64,000 nt of DNA from Novosphingobium malaysiense (lineage in GTDB: Bacteria > Pseudomonadota > Alphaproteobacteria > Sphingomonadales > Sphingomonadaceae). Position numbers and translations under genes: made by a program. The notes under the pieces were generated by a model. The model did no database searches and was not told the origin of the DNA. It saw nothing but the letters and a program-made list of their open reading frames with translations. Below are positions 38,907-48,223 of the stretch, piece after piece. The stretch's first letter is position 1. Each line of letters begins with the position of its first letter. The stretch covers positions 1 through 64,000 of the forward strand of contig NZ_JTDI01000011.1 of the NCBI RefSeq assembly GCF_000802225.1. Direction: 5' to 3'.

Positions 38907-41306
38907 TCAAAAATCGAACGTCAGATCCACGCCATAGGTTCTGCGATCGGTGTAGCTCGACGATACAATGCCCACCTGGAGGTCGAGCGCCATATCGGGC
39001 CGAGTTTGATTAAAGATGTTGCGGCCCCACAGCGCCAGTTCAGCTTTTCCGCCGCCGAGTTTGATATCCCGCAGCGCAACGCGGCCGTTCACGAGCGTAA
39101 GCGAGTTTGAATAGGCGACGACAGCTCCGGCGGGCGCCGTAGGTATAGTGGGGGACAATTGCTGAGATTTTGAGCGATAGGAGGCATCAACCCGGAACAT
39201 CATGTAAGCATCGCCGTAAAACGGCATTGTGTCGTACTGCGCCGACAAGTTGCTCGTCCACTTTGGACGGACCGTCGCATCATGCGGCTGCGCCAAAAAT
39301 TGGTTTACTCGCGTGAACTTGACATCCGTGTAACCGACGGCCGCGTTGAACGTGAGCCCTCTCGTCGGCACCGCGGTCAGCTCAAGTTCGAAGCCCTTTG
39401 TGTTGAGATCCCCTTCATCGATAAGAAGCGTTCCAACGTCAGGATCGAAAAGCGGGCTTGAGGTCGGGAAAGTCCTGCCCGATGCGTTGGCCTGGAGGTG
39501 TTTGTAGTCGGACTTGAACAGCGCCAGATTGGCCCGCAGCCTGCGGTCAAGAAGTTCAGCCTTCACGCCGCCTTCCCATGCCTTCACTGTTTCTGGCGCA
39601 TAAGGGAGATATGCAACCGCGCCGCCGGAAACGAAGCCAGTCGAATATTTCGCGTAGAGCAAGATATCGTCGGTCGGCTTGTAATTAACCCCGAACATGT
39701 AGGTCGACCGCGTGTCGCGATACGGCGAGTAGAGGTATTCCAGCTGCGAAGCCAAGCGGGTCGAGTAGACGAGCGAATGCCCGTCCTTCATGTCGCGCGT
39801 AATGCGATATCCGGCCAGGACGTCCAGTTGCGGCGTAAGGTGACCTTCTACCTGGGCATAGGCTGCATAGGACCGGCCGTAGAAGTAGTTGCGGTTATCC
39901 TGGCCACCGGGCACGACGAATTGCCCAGCGGCATTCTGGAAAAAGAAGTTCGTAAAGAGCGAGCCCTGACCGACAAGCCCCGAGGGGGCACCGTTTTGCG
40001 TCTTGATGTTGAAGTAGATTGCACCCGCTGTCACAGTCAACGGTTCAGAATTGTAATTGAGCTGAACCTCATCGCTCCATTGTCTTACCCGCGAACTGAC
40101 AATAGAAGACCCCATGATGAAAAGCGAATTTCCGAGTGGACCAAAATAGCTCGGAACAATAGTGTCATATCCGCCGTACGATGCAGCCACCACGGATTCA
40201 GCCTTCCTATAGCCAAAAATGTTTTTGACCGTAAGGTTATCCGTCAGGTAGTACGTGGCGGTCACATTGTGACCCTGGTTCTTGATATAGCCGGGAATAG
40301 ACAGGATGTTCTTGGCTGTCGCGGGGCCCGACTGGCCTGCGGAAACCGGCGGATCCGAGGCCAGCAGTCCCTGGATTAGACTGCCAAACCCGGGTGAGAT
40401 GTAATTGTAGATGTCCGGGATGAAAGCGATCAGTTGGCTCGCCTCCGGCGTGTAGCGCAATTCATTCCAGTCAAACTTGTAAGTCATTGTAAAATCGTCG
40501 CTCGGCTCGAATTTCACAGCCGCGAAAATTGACTCGCTGTTCTTGTCACCGAAACGTTTGACAGTGCGCTGCTGGATCTTGCTGAGCAACGATTGGTCAG
40601 TCGCAGCGCTAAAATCGAAATCCACACGCGGAGCCAGGTTTTTGACATCCCCTTCACGCTCGCTGTGGGTGTAGCTGATCGAAGCGGAAAATGGGCCCAC
40701 TTGCGGAAGGTCGACCCGGGTCGACGAACGAAATTGAGCGTAATTGCCATAAGTAAACTGCTGCCGCGCGCCCAGTTCACCGGTGGGATCGCGAGTTACT
40801 ATGCTGATAGCGCCGGCAGTAGAATTGCGGCCAAAAAGGGTCCCTTGCGGGCCGCGAAGAACTTCGATGCGCTGCAGGTCGGGCAGGTCGAAAGCAGAGC
40901 CGTACGCACTGCCCATATACACCCCGTCGAGGTATATGCCGATCGTCTTGTCCTGACCCGACACCGAGCCATACGTGACCGAACCACGCATCGTAAATGT
41001 CGGCACCTGAATGCCGCCCGCCGTCTCACGAACGTTCAGGTTCGGCGCCTGCGCACCAAGATCCATGATGTCGGTAATGCGGTTCGCCTCGAGCGCCGTC
41101 TGATCCAGCGCGGTAATCGCGACAGGAACATCCTGAAGCAGCTGCTCACGCTTTTGTGCAGTGACGATGATTTCGCGGACACCAACATCTTCGCTGGAAG
41201 TCTCCTGCGCCATGGCCTGCGCCCCCATGGCAGCAATGGCAACAGCGCTACATCCGAGCATTCCTGTGCAACGCACAGTCAATGCAACCATTGATTTCCT
41301 GGTCAC
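38907..41306 (-). CDS. TonB-dependent receptor of the catabolic cluster
   Basis: A 799-aa outer-membrane transporter. The GTG at 41306 is chosen because AGGGAGGG lies just upstream and MVALTVRCTG starts the signal region (cleavage near QAMAQE). A TonB box-like VREIIVTAQKREQLLQDVPV begins the plug, with DLQRIEVLRGPQGTLFGRNS and TAGAISIVTRDP. The barrel ends in a terminal aromatic (YGVDLTFDF). There is no STN domain and no sigma/FecR pair next to it, unlike the lasso receptor. It belongs to the sphingomonad-expanded family that imports hydrophobic or complex organic substrates. It is divergent from an acyl-CoA synthetase gene, which suggests uptake of that pathway's substrate. Confidence 0.92.
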   Translation of the reverse strand: MTRKSMVALTVRCTGMLGCSAVAIAAMGAQAMAQETSSEDVGVREIIVTAQKREQLLQDVPVAITALDQTALEANRITDIMDLGAQAPNLNVRETAGGIQVPTFTMRGSVTYGSVSGQDKTIGIYLDGVYMGSAYGSAFDLPDLQRIEVLRGPQGTLFGRNSTAGAISIVTRDPTGELGARQQFTYGNYAQFRSSTRVDLPQVGPFSASISYTHSEREGDVKNLAPRVDFDFSAATDQSLLSKIQQRTVKRFGDKNSESIFAAVKFEPSDDFTMTYKFDWNELRYTPEASQLIAFIPDIYNYISPGFGSLIQGLLASDPPVSAGQSGPATAKNILSIPGYIKNQGHNVTATYYLTDNLTVKNIFGYRKAESVVAASYGGYDTIVPSYFGPLGNSLFIMGSSIVSSRVRQWSDEVQLNYNSEPLTVTAGAIYFNIKTQNGAPSGLVGQGSLFTNFFFQNAAGQFVVPGGQDNRNYFYGRSYAAYAQVEGHLTPQLDVLAGYRITRDMKDGHSLVYSTRLASQLEYLYSPYRDTRSTYMFGVNYKPTDDILLYAKYSTGFVSGGAVAYLPYAPETVKAWEGGVKAELLDRRLRANLALFKSDYKHLQANASGRTFPTSSPLFDPDVGTLLIDEGDLNTKGFELELTAVPTRGLTFNAAVGYTDVKFTRVNQFLAQPHDATVRPKWTSNLSAQYDTMPFYGDAYMMFRVDASYRSKSQQLSPTIPTAPAGAVVAYSNSLTLVNGRVALRDIKLGGGKAELALWGRNIFNQTRPDMALDLQVGIVSSSYTDRRTYGVDLTFDF

Positions 41307-41367
41307 GTTTCCCTCCCTGTTAAATCTTGCACTTCCCACTCAACCGAGCGGCAGCACAGGTCGCTTA

Positions 41368-41383
41368 TTTGAATTTAAATTAT
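41368..41383. promoter_or_regulatory. AT-rich cluster motif, copy 1
   Basis: TTTGAATTTAAATTAT, 62 bases upstream of the receptor start. It is one of seven related AT-rich sites placed at transcription starts of the catabolic cluster. Confidence 0.5.
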
Positions 41384-41549
41384 TCTCAGAAATAGCCGAA
41401 AGCAACCGCCTTTTTTAAGGCGCCCATTTGCCCCTCAAATTATTGTAAAATAGGCTTTTAAATTTCTGGAAAATTCGACAGGCTATGCGACCGCCTTTGC
41501 AATATGGAATCACCATCAAGGGCGAACATGACCGCCGCCTCGCATATCA

Positions 41550-41565
41550 TTTGAATTTCAATTAA
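41550..41565. promoter_or_regulatory. AT-rich cluster motif, copy 2
   Basis: TTTGAATTTCAATTAA, 118 bases before the acyl-CoA synthetase start, containing TTGA-N3-TCAA. Closest to the apparent consensus. Confidence 0.55.
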
Positions 41566-41683
41566 TACTATTTTTGCAAAAATGGGCACCACAGGGCTAT
41601 CTGCTGCAGATACATCGCAGGTAACGGAGCCCGCTTGATAGAAAGCCAAAACGCCTAAAGACCAGAACAGGGAGAGGCAATTC

Positions 41684-43324
41684 ATGACGATCAAGGGACA
41701 TATGCAATCGTGGCAGCTCATGATCAGCGATGTTCTGCAGCATGCCGCCATTGCCCACCCTGACCGCGAGATCGTGTCGCGATCAGATGAAGGCTTATGG
41801 CAATACGATTACCAAGGGCTTGCACGCCGGTCAGCGCAATGCGGCGCAATGCTAAGCGATTCCGGAATTGGCGACGGCGACCGGGTCAGCTCCCTGGCCT
41901 GGAACACCCATTGGCACCTTGAGCTCTTTTTCGCCGTTCCCGGGATAGGCGCCGTGCTGCATACGGCAAACCCCCGTCTGTCGGACGACCAAATTACCTA
42001 CACTATAAACCATGCTGGCAGCCGCATGCTCATCTACGAACACTGCTTCTCCGATCTTGTCGCACGCATTCGGCCAAAATTGACGCAAGTGGCCTACTTC
42101 GTTCATTTGGGGGGCGAGGGATCGGCTACGCCAACTATCGCCACCTCGCGTTCTTACGACAACGCTATTGCCGGATATGCACCTGAACTGGACTGGCCTC
42201 GCTTCGACGAGAATAGCGGCGCATTCCTTTGCTACACCTCTGGCACGACCGGGGATCCCAAGGGCGTTCTCTATTCGCATCGATCAGTGGTAATTCACGC
42301 CATCGCCGCTGGCCTCAATGGCGCGCTTGGCGTTACGGCGTTCGACGCAATCATGCCTTGCCAATCACTTTACCATGCAACCGCGTGGGGCCTGCCATTC
42401 GTTGCAGCCATAAACGGCTGCAAGCTCGTCTTGCCAGGAGCACGAATGGATGGGGCCAGCTTGCAGGACTTGATCCAAACCGAGGGCGTCACCGTTTCCG
42501 GCGGCGTTCCGACGATCTGGACCATGTACCTGGATCATCTGCAACGAAGTGGCGAAGAAACGGCATCGCTTAAACGGCTCATAATCGGAGGTTCGGCCGT
42601 GCCACGTGCCATGGCGGAACTTTTCCAAGAGACATACGGCGTGGCCGTCAATCAGATCTGGGGCATGACCGAGACGAGCCCGCTCGGAGTCTTCGCTTCA
42701 GCCACGCCAGTCCTTGAGAATGCCGGCGAGGACATCAAGGACGATGTTATCTGGTCACGCCAGGGACGCCGCCAGTTCGGCATCGAACTGCGCATCGTCG
42801 ATGCTGATGGCATGGCCGTACCCGCAGACGGGAATAGCGCCGGAGATCTTCACGTTCGGGGACCATGGGTCATCGAGCGATATTTCCGCAGCCCTTCCAC
42901 TGCCCTAACTGCAGACGGCTGGTTCGACACGGGCGATATCGCGACGATCGACAGATTTGGATTTGTACGACTCACTGATAGAAAAAAGGATATCATCAAG
43001 TCAGGCGGCGAATGGATCAGTTCCATCGATTTGGAAAACTGTGCAGTTGCCTTTCCTGGCGTGAAAGTTGCGGCGGTGGTCGGCGTGCACCATCCGAAGT
43101 GGGAAGAACGCCCTGTCCTGATCGTAGAATTGAATGACGGCGCAAGCGTCACATCCGAACAGATGTTGGAACACCTGGCTCCGCACATGCCGCGATGGTG
43201 GCTTCCTGACCGCATTCTCTTCGCTCCGGTTCCACTCACTTCGACCGGGAAGGTTGACAAGAAAATACTGAGGGAACTTTACGGCGACTCCCTCGGACAG
43301 GGTGAAATAAATTCCTCACAATAA
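41684..43324 (+). CDS. Acyl-CoA synthetase (ANL family)
   Basis: A 546-aa adenylate-forming enzyme, full length. The P-loop-like motif YTSGTTGDPKGVLYSHR starts at about residue 184. Other family motifs are QIWGMTETSPLGV (A5), DGWFDTGDIATIDRFGFV (A7/A8), RKKDIIKSGGEWISSIDLEN and the C-terminal TSTGKVDKKILRE with the catalytic Lys. It converts a carboxylic acid to its CoA thioester. Resemblance is to the medium/long-chain fatty-acid or alkyl-substituted-acid ligases of sphingomonads. It is transcribed away from the TonB receptor. Confidence 0.9.
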   Translation: MTIKGHMQSWQLMISDVLQHAAIAHPDREIVSRSDEGLWQYDYQGLARRSAQCGAMLSDSGIGDGDRVSSLAWNTHWHLELFFAVPGIGAVLHTANPRLSDDQITYTINHAGSRMLIYEHCFSDLVARIRPKLTQVAYFVHLGGEGSATPTIATSRSYDNAIAGYAPELDWPRFDENSGAFLCYTSGTTGDPKGVLYSHRSVVIHAIAAGLNGALGVTAFDAIMPCQSLYHATAWGLPFVAAINGCKLVLPGARMDGASLQDLIQTEGVTVSGGVPTIWTMYLDHLQRSGEETASLKRLIIGGSAVPRAMAELFQETYGVAVNQIWGMTETSPLGVFASATPVLENAGEDIKDDVIWSRQGRRQFGIELRIVDADGMAVPADGNSAGDLHVRGPWVIERYFRSPSTALTADGWFDTGDIATIDRFGFVRLTDRKKDIIKSGGEWISSIDLENCAVAFPGVKVAAVVGVHHPKWEERPVLIVELNDGASVTSEQMLEHLAPHMPRWWLPDRILFAPVPLTSTGKVDKKILRELYGDSLGQGEINSSQ

Positions 43325-43363
43325 AACCAAAACCGCATTGATAACAACACCTTCCTCACGCCG

Positions 43364-43436
43364 GTTGACGGGGTAAGCAACCTCAAAATCACACTGCTCC
43401 AACCTCCGCCCCGTCAACAATACGAAATTTTTTCTT
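43364..43436 (+). terminator. Probable terminator after the acyl-CoA synthetase
   Basis: Arms GTTGACGGGG (43364-43373) and CCCCGTCAAC (43409-43418) pair perfectly, with a 35-base loop, followed by AATACGAAATTTTTTCTT. The long loop makes it less typical, but the T run supports termination. Confidence 0.6.
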
Positions 43437-44550
43437 ATTTCATATTATCATCAAAGAACCTGGAGATGATGTTGAACGCATCGCGCGCTTCAGGAAGTGT
43501 AGCCGAATAGATGAAGCAATGGCCGAGCGCCTCACCAACGAGCAGCGTAGACGGCCTGCCTGCCTTCAACAGCATCGAGTTGGTATAGATCGCGGGACTC
43601 ATGTCCATGGCGCGCGATCCGGTGATGATGAGTGCAGGCGGAAACTTCGCCAGGACATCCGGATACATGGCAGCAGCCAGGACAGTTGACGTCATATTCG
43701 CACCGTCGAAATAGCCGAAGGTGAGATCCGAGATGTCTCCTTCAGCATTCGGCTTCGGAGCCGCAAAATTTCCATCCACATAAGCCGAGATGTAAGCGGA
43801 GTCTCCGGTACGAAAGGGGACCCCGCCGGCCCCGAATATACCGATTGCGGCAGGCTCTGGCAGATTGTTCTGACCAAGCCACGATGCCGCCTGCGCTGTA
43901 AGCGAACCACCAGCGGAACAACCGTAAATACCAATTTTCCGCGGGTCGTAAGATTTGAGAAGTTCGCGATAGACCGCAACGAGATCTTCAAGCCCTGCAG
44001 GATGTTTGTGCTCGGGCGCCATGCGGTAATTGACGCTTACGACCTTGTACCCGCCGACGGCAGCGATCGGGATCGATTCCAGCTTCGAACAGGAATCCCA
44101 ACAAACTGAAAATGCGCCGCCATGCACATTTATGAGCACCCGATCCTGGCGCACTGGCTTGTCGGCTGGAGTGAATATCCGCGTAGGGACGCCGCCGATC
44201 ACCGCCTCGTTCATGTTTACCGGATATTCCTGCGTCATCATGTGGACCATGGGCTCCATGAGCTCATCCAGCCCCTGGCGCGCCTGCGAAATGTCCTTTG
44301 GCGGTGAACCTGCCTGCTTGAGTTGCGCTGCATATTTCAGGTTTTCCCGCGCCTCCTTGCTCGACAAAGAAGACGGTGGAAGATCAAATGCCGGAACATG
44401 CACGGTGCCATCGGCTGCAAAAGTGGGCCGCGCGGCTTCGTGCGAAGCGTCTGCAACCGGTCCGTCAGAGCTGAAAGCGGGCCCAGCTGCAGAAAGCGCC
44501 AGAGATCCTAAAATCATGCTTGCGTTGCGAAGCCTTGTTGATGCTTTCAT
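43435..44550 (-). CDS. Exported alpha/beta hydrolase (HSL-like esterase)
   Basis: A 371-aa protein. The ATG at 44550 follows GAAGGACC and begins a signal peptide (ASMILGSLALSAAGPAFS). The hormone-sensitive-lipase family pattern is present: oxyanion HGGAF (143-147), YRMAPEHKHPAG and nucleophile Ser212 in GCSAGG. The later Asp (GSRAMDMSP) and His (ALGHCF) fit the triad. GCSAGG replaces the usual GDSAGG. It would cleave esters in the periplasm, before uptake. It is last in a DUF35, thiolase, SDR, hydrolase unit. Confidence 0.85.
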   Translation of the reverse strand: MKASTRLRNASMILGSLALSAAGPAFSSDGPVADASHEAARPTFAADGTVHVPAFDLPPSSLSSKEARENLKYAAQLKQAGSPPKDISQARQGLDELMEPMVHMMTQEYPVNMNEAVIGGVPTRIFTPADKPVRQDRVLINVHGGAFSVCWDSCSKLESIPIAAVGGYKVVSVNYRMAPEHKHPAGLEDLVAVYRELLKSYDPRKIGIYGCSAGGSLTAQAASWLGQNNLPEPAAIGIFGAGGVPFRTGDSAYISAYVDGNFAAPKPNAEGDISDLTFGYFDGANMTSTVLAAAMYPDVLAKFPPALIITGSRAMDMSPAIYTNSMLLKAGRPSTLLVGEALGHCFIYSATLPEARDAFNIISRFFDDNMK

Positions 44551-44578
44551 CACGTAGGTCCTTCTGCGGCCAATACTG

Positions 44579-45379
44579 TCAAACGCTAGCTTCTCCGGCG
44601 ACGGAGAAGGCTCCGCCATCCACCAGTATGTCGGTTCCGGTGATGAAGCTCGCCCTGTCCGAGCAAAGAAAGGCAGCCACCTCTGCAACTTCCTCTGCTC
44701 GCGCCATACGGCCTGCCGGCGACGCTTCTATCATGTCGCGCATCATGGAATGGAGTTCCATCTCCGCACGCGACATCGGCGTATCAATCACGCCGGGCGA
44801 CAGCGAAACGATGCGCACCCCTTTCCTGCCCAAGGCCAGCGCCTTCTGGCGGGCGAGGAGAAGAACGCCGCGTTTGCTCACCGAATAGGCTGCATCGGGC
44901 GTTGAAGCGAACTGACTCAACTCATGAACTTTGTCAGCGTGCAGGCTGACTGCGATCGTGCTGTCGAGCTGACTTCCCAGGTAGTGCGCCGCAAGAGAAG
45001 CAAACAGGACGATACATCCGCCGTCGGCCATGAAGCGCTCGACAGCATCAACGAGCCGGATGGTGCCGGTCAGATTGACCGCGAAGATCCTGTCGCCATC
45101 GGCCATTGTGGATGACAGGCCTGCACAATGGATCAAAGCCGAGACGCGGCGATCGCCGATAGCCGCAGCCATGCACCCGGGCAGATCTTCGGCCGAGATG
45201 TCGGCAGCAAGACACTCGACGGACGTGTCTTGAGGCAGGCCTTCAGCAAATGCCTCGAGCGCATCCGCACGGACATCGCAAAGCAGCAACGCCGCTCCCT
45301 CACCGGCCATCCGCTTCGCTACGGCTGCCCCCATTCCCGATGCAGCACCCGTAATGATGACAATATTATCTGATTTCAT
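44579..45379 (-). CDS. Short-chain dehydrogenase/reductase
   Basis: A 266-aa classical SDR. The Rossmann motif is TGAASGMGAAV. The catalytic Ser (FASLAAHYLG) and YSVSK are separated by an unusually long insert (DSTIAVSLHADKVHELSQFA). A similar insert occurs in 3-alpha-hydroxysteroid dehydrogenase-type SDRs, so a bulky alicyclic alcohol/ketone is possible, though this is inference only. The ATG at 45379 opens the fold. It lies 28 bases before the hydrolase gene in the same direction. A 136-base gap separates it from the thiolase gene. Confidence 0.87.
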   Translation of the reverse strand: MKSDNIVIITGAASGMGAAVAKRMAGEGAALLLCDVRADALEAFAEGLPQDTSVECLAADISAEDLPGCMAAAIGDRRVSALIHCAGLSSTMADGDRIFAVNLTGTIRLVDAVERFMADGGCIVLFASLAAHYLGSQLDSTIAVSLHADKVHELSQFASTPDAAYSVSKRGVLLLARQKALALGRKGVRIVSLSPGVIDTPMSRAEMELHSMMRDMIEASPAGRMARAEEVAEVAAFLCSDRASFITGTDILVDGGAFSVAGEASV

Positions 45380-45515
45380 CTGCACAGCGCCTCTGAAGAT
45401 TTGCACTTGGTTTGCGAACTCTGCTCATCCCGAAAGCTTCCGGGATCCGGCAGCAAAACAACGGCCATCATTTTACATTTTGAACGCGGGAGAGCTCGTT
45501 CAGCAGCAAGATCTG

Positions 45516-46688
45516 TTAGTCGCGCGCCAACAGGAGCGCTGTTGCCATCGGCCCGCCACCTGATGCCGCAATCGCCACTTTCGGGTCACGAGGCACCTGT
45601 CTTTCACCACCCTCACCGCGCAATTGCACCACGGCTTCATGGGCGAACCCAAAACCATGAAGCCTGCCGGCCCCCAGTTGCCCGCCATTAGTGTTGAGCG
45701 GCAATTGACCGTCACGAGCAATGCGGCTGCCTCCATCGATGAAATGATGGCCCTCACCCCAGTCGCAGAAGCCCAGCCCTTCAAGCCAGGTTATGGCATT
45801 GAAGCTGAAGCCATCGTACAACTGGACCATATCGACATCTTCGACCCGGTAGTCGGTATGCCGCCATATTTCAGGCCCGGTATGATAGGCCGCGACCCAT
45901 TCCTCCTGGTCCCAGTTATGACGATGCGCAGAACCTGCGTAGCTCGCAATCCGGACGGGTGTTGCCTTGACCTCATCGAGAGCGTCTTCGGCCGAAACGA
46001 TAAGCACCGTCGCAGCGTCCGTGAAGCGGTCGCAGTCCCAAAGACAGAACGGGCTGCAGATCATGCGCGCCGTCATATAGTCATCCATGGTCAGCTGCTT
46101 CTTGGTAATCGCTCTCGCGCAAGGGTTGAGCATGGCGTTCGCAGAGCCGGTTAACGCAATCTGGGCCAACTGCTCGCGCGTCATGCCATATTTACGCACG
46201 TGCCGTTCGGCATACTGGCCGATCCAGATCGCTGCCGAGATCGCATTGAACGGCAGTTCCCACTGCTGCATTCCGCTAACCCGTCCCCCGTCGAAGCGCG
46301 AAGGATAATTTACCGGATCGGCCATCGCCGCCGCCTCGTACACCGTTCGGAAGCATATGACATGGCGGGCAAGGCCCAACCGAATGGCCCCGACGGCCGC
46401 AACCACCGCGCCAAGCTGCGAACTGATTTCCGCACCGCCAGCGAACCAGCGCGCCCGGATGCCCAGGGTATCGATCAGTTCATCGGCGCCGACCGGGGAA
46501 AAGCCCAGAAAACCGGGTGACTTCCCCGGATATGTCGAAACACCGTCGATTTGGCCGATGGTCAGCCCCGCATCGGACAGCGCTTCCTTGATCGCATCGA
46601 CCGTAAGCAACATCGGATGGCGCTTAAGCCTGACACCAACCTCTGACTGTCCGACGCCGGTTACGTAGGCTTCTGGAGCTTTTGCCAT
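45516..46688 (-). CDS. Thiolase-like / lipid-transfer protein (SCP2-thiolase family)
   Basis: A 390-aa member of the non-decarboxylating thiolase superfamily of the SCPx/Ltp type: YVTGVGQSEVGVRLKRHP, AGLTIGQIDGVSTYPG, the nucleophile-elbow region LARHVICFRTVYEAA, then GQYAERHVRKYGMTREQLAQ and C-terminal NTNGGQLGAGRLHGFGFAHE. Such proteins work with a DUF35 partner, here encoded 1 base upstream. Known pairs (for example Ltp2 with a DUF35 domain) catalyse retro-aldol cleavage of a side-chain hydroxyacyl-CoA, while others are beta-ketothiolases. Which reaction applies here is not determined. Confidence 0.87.
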   Translation of the reverse strand: MAKAPEAYVTGVGQSEVGVRLKRHPMLLTVDAIKEALSDAGLTIGQIDGVSTYPGKSPGFLGFSPVGADELIDTLGIRARWFAGGAEISSQLGAVVAAVGAIRLGLARHVICFRTVYEAAAMADPVNYPSRFDGGRVSGMQQWELPFNAISAAIWIGQYAERHVRKYGMTREQLAQIALTGSANAMLNPCARAITKKQLTMDDYMTARMICSPFCLWDCDRFTDAATVLIVSAEDALDEVKATPVRIASYAGSAHRHNWDQEEWVAAYHTGPEIWRHTDYRVEDVDMVQLYDGFSFNAITWLEGLGFCDWGEGHHFIDGGSRIARDGQLPLNTNGGQLGAGRLHGFGFAHEAVVQLRGEGGERQVPRDPKVAIAASGGGPMATALLLARD

Positions 46689-46689
46689 C

Positions 46690-47124
46690 TCAGTTTCCCT
46701 CTGGACCGTCGTCCGAACCGATCTTTTCAAACAGGGGAATCCAGACTTCCTCCTGATTCAGGAACGTCACACGGACGCGGTCCCCAAGCTGGACCGATTC
46801 AACCGGACATCCGATGACGTTAGAGGTAACATAGATGCCAGGCGCATCATCAAGGGCAATGCGGGCGACGACAAATGGAACCGGCATGTCCGGCATCCAC
46901 TGCTGGTAGTTTATGACGCAGGTATCGACCGTTCCCAGGCCCGACACGGCCGCCGCGACAACATTGTCCGACAAGCACTTGTGGCAGACTGGCCTGGGGG
47001 GATGAATATAGGTTTCACAATCCCCGCACTTCCTGATCCGGAGCTCTCCATGCTCACCACCCGTCCAGAAATCCCTGTTGTCCTGATCGAGCTGCGGCAA
47101 CATCCTTTGCCAATCCGCCGGCAT
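46690..47124 (-). CDS. DUF35 OB-fold/Zn-ribbon protein, thiolase partner
   Basis: A 144-aa protein. The zinc ribbon is formed by Cys33, Cys36, Cys47 and Cys50 (RKCGDCETYIHPPRPVCHKC), followed by an OB fold (VSGLGTVDTCVINYQQW, FVVARIALDDAPGIYVTSN, LGDRVRVTFLNQEEVWIPLF). DUF35 proteins assemble with SCPx-type thiolases and hold the acyl-CoA. The ATG at 47124 follows AGAGGGG; an upstream ATG at 47148 lacks a site. It heads the operon that runs through the thiolase. The divergent phosphatase gene begins about 180 bases away. Confidence 0.88.
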   Translation of the reverse strand: MPADWQRMLPQLDQDNRDFWTGGEHGELRIRKCGDCETYIHPPRPVCHKCLSDNVVAAAVSGLGTVDTCVINYQQWMPDMPVPFVVARIALDDAPGIYVTSNVIGCPVESVQLGDRVRVTFLNQEEVWIPLFEKIGSDDGPEGN

Positions 47125-47228
47125 AACCCGCCCCTCTTTCCACACCATCCCAAACCCAAAAATCTGACATTGGCCTCAACGGCGCCGTCATTCTCGCCAG
47201 CATAGCGGGCACGGTCAACAAGTTTTAT

Positions 47229-47244
47229 TTCTAATTTAAATTTA
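47229..47244. promoter_or_regulatory. AT-rich cluster motif, copy 3
   Basis: TTCTAATTTAAATTTA in a longer A/T run (47223-47249), between the divergent DUF35 and phosphatase genes. It is the least conserved copy. Confidence 0.4.
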
Positions 47245-47300
47245 TATATCTAAGATCCTTCCCGACCGAGACGAGATATAGTGCCCGAAGGAAGACGCCG

Positions 47301-48098
47301 ATGAACCAGCAAAGCAGCGAACTAGCCCGCGAGGAGGTGCTGGCCACCTATGTCAACCTGCGCGATCTGGGGGGCGTTCCGGCGATCGATGGCAAAAAGA
47401 CCGTCCGGCGGGGAATGGTGTTCCGGTCGGCCATGCCCCGTTCCGGCAACACGCAAGTGACAGCAGCTCTCTCCAGCCTCAGCCTCGCCAGTGTCGTGGA
47501 CTTGCGCAACGAGACGGAGCGTAAGAGCGTACCGGCGCCATGGGCCGGTCTGGGATGTGACAACTATATCAGCATCCCCGATGCCGCAGAGCATGGCGAC
47601 CTTGCAAAGCTCTGGAAATCCGCCATCGACGGTGGCATCGCAGAAGTGAAATCACTGATGCTGCAGCAATATCGCGGCTTCGCAGAAACGCACGCGCCGC
47701 TCTACAAGCTGGTATTTGAACAGCTTGCTGCGGGCAAGACCCCCCTGCTGTTTCACTGCACAGCGGGCAAGGATCGTACCGGTGCCGCTGCCGCACTGCT
47801 CTTGGCCGCTCTGGCCGTACCTCGTGAATACATCATGCGCGATTATCTGCTGACAAATGCATTCAACCCTGTGCATGCCGCATGGGTCGGTGGCAACGTG
47901 CCCGGATCGCAGACCACCGATCCTGCCCGGCGTGAAGCGATCATGGCGATGATGGTGTCACAGGAGCAATATCTGGGAGCGATGTTCGATGCCCTGACCG
48001 CTCAATTTGGCACAGTCGAACGCTATCTCGACGAGGCACTCGGCTTCGATCGAGCAGCCCTGTCTTCTCTTAGGGCCAACCTTCTGACCGATGCCTGA
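47301..48098 (+). CDS. Tyrosine-phosphatase-like protein
   Basis: A 265-aa protein of the Tyr phosphatase superfamily. The start NLRDLGGVPAIDGKKTVRRG and VFRSAMP are typical of this bacterial branch. The catalytic P-loop HCTAGKDRTG (152-161) has nucleophile Cys153 and Arg159. The family includes enzymes active on phosphotyrosine or phosphoinositides. Its link to the catabolic cluster is only positional: it is divergent from the DUF35 operon and shares its promoter region. There is no signal peptide. Confidence 0.87.
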   Translation: MNQQSSELAREEVLATYVNLRDLGGVPAIDGKKTVRRGMVFRSAMPRSGNTQVTAALSSLSLASVVDLRNETERKSVPAPWAGLGCDNYISIPDAAEHGDLAKLWKSAIDGGIAEVKSLMLQQYRGFAETHAPLYKLVFEQLAAGKTPLLFHCTAGKDRTGAAAALLLAALAVPREYIMRDYLLTNAFNPVHAAWVGGNVPGSQTTDPARREAIMAMMVSQEQYLGAMFDALTAQFGTVERYLDEALGFDRAALSSLRANLLTDA

Positions 48099-48157
48099 CC
48101 AATCGCAGGCAGGCGACGCCACGGCATTGCCGCGCACGGTGATCTGAAGCCGTCTCT

Positions 48158-48210
48158 GGCAATTGTCCTGACGGCACCAGCGCGTAGCCTTGTACCCCGG
48201 GACAATTGCC
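48158..48210. repeat. 11-bp inverted repeat between convergent genes
   Basis: GGCAATTGTCC (48158-48168) and GGACAATTGCC (48200-48210) pair perfectly around a 31-base loop between the phosphatase and VOC genes. It may act as a bidirectional terminator, but no T-tract is evident. Confidence 0.5.
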
Positions 48211-48223
48211 GGAACTCCGCAGC

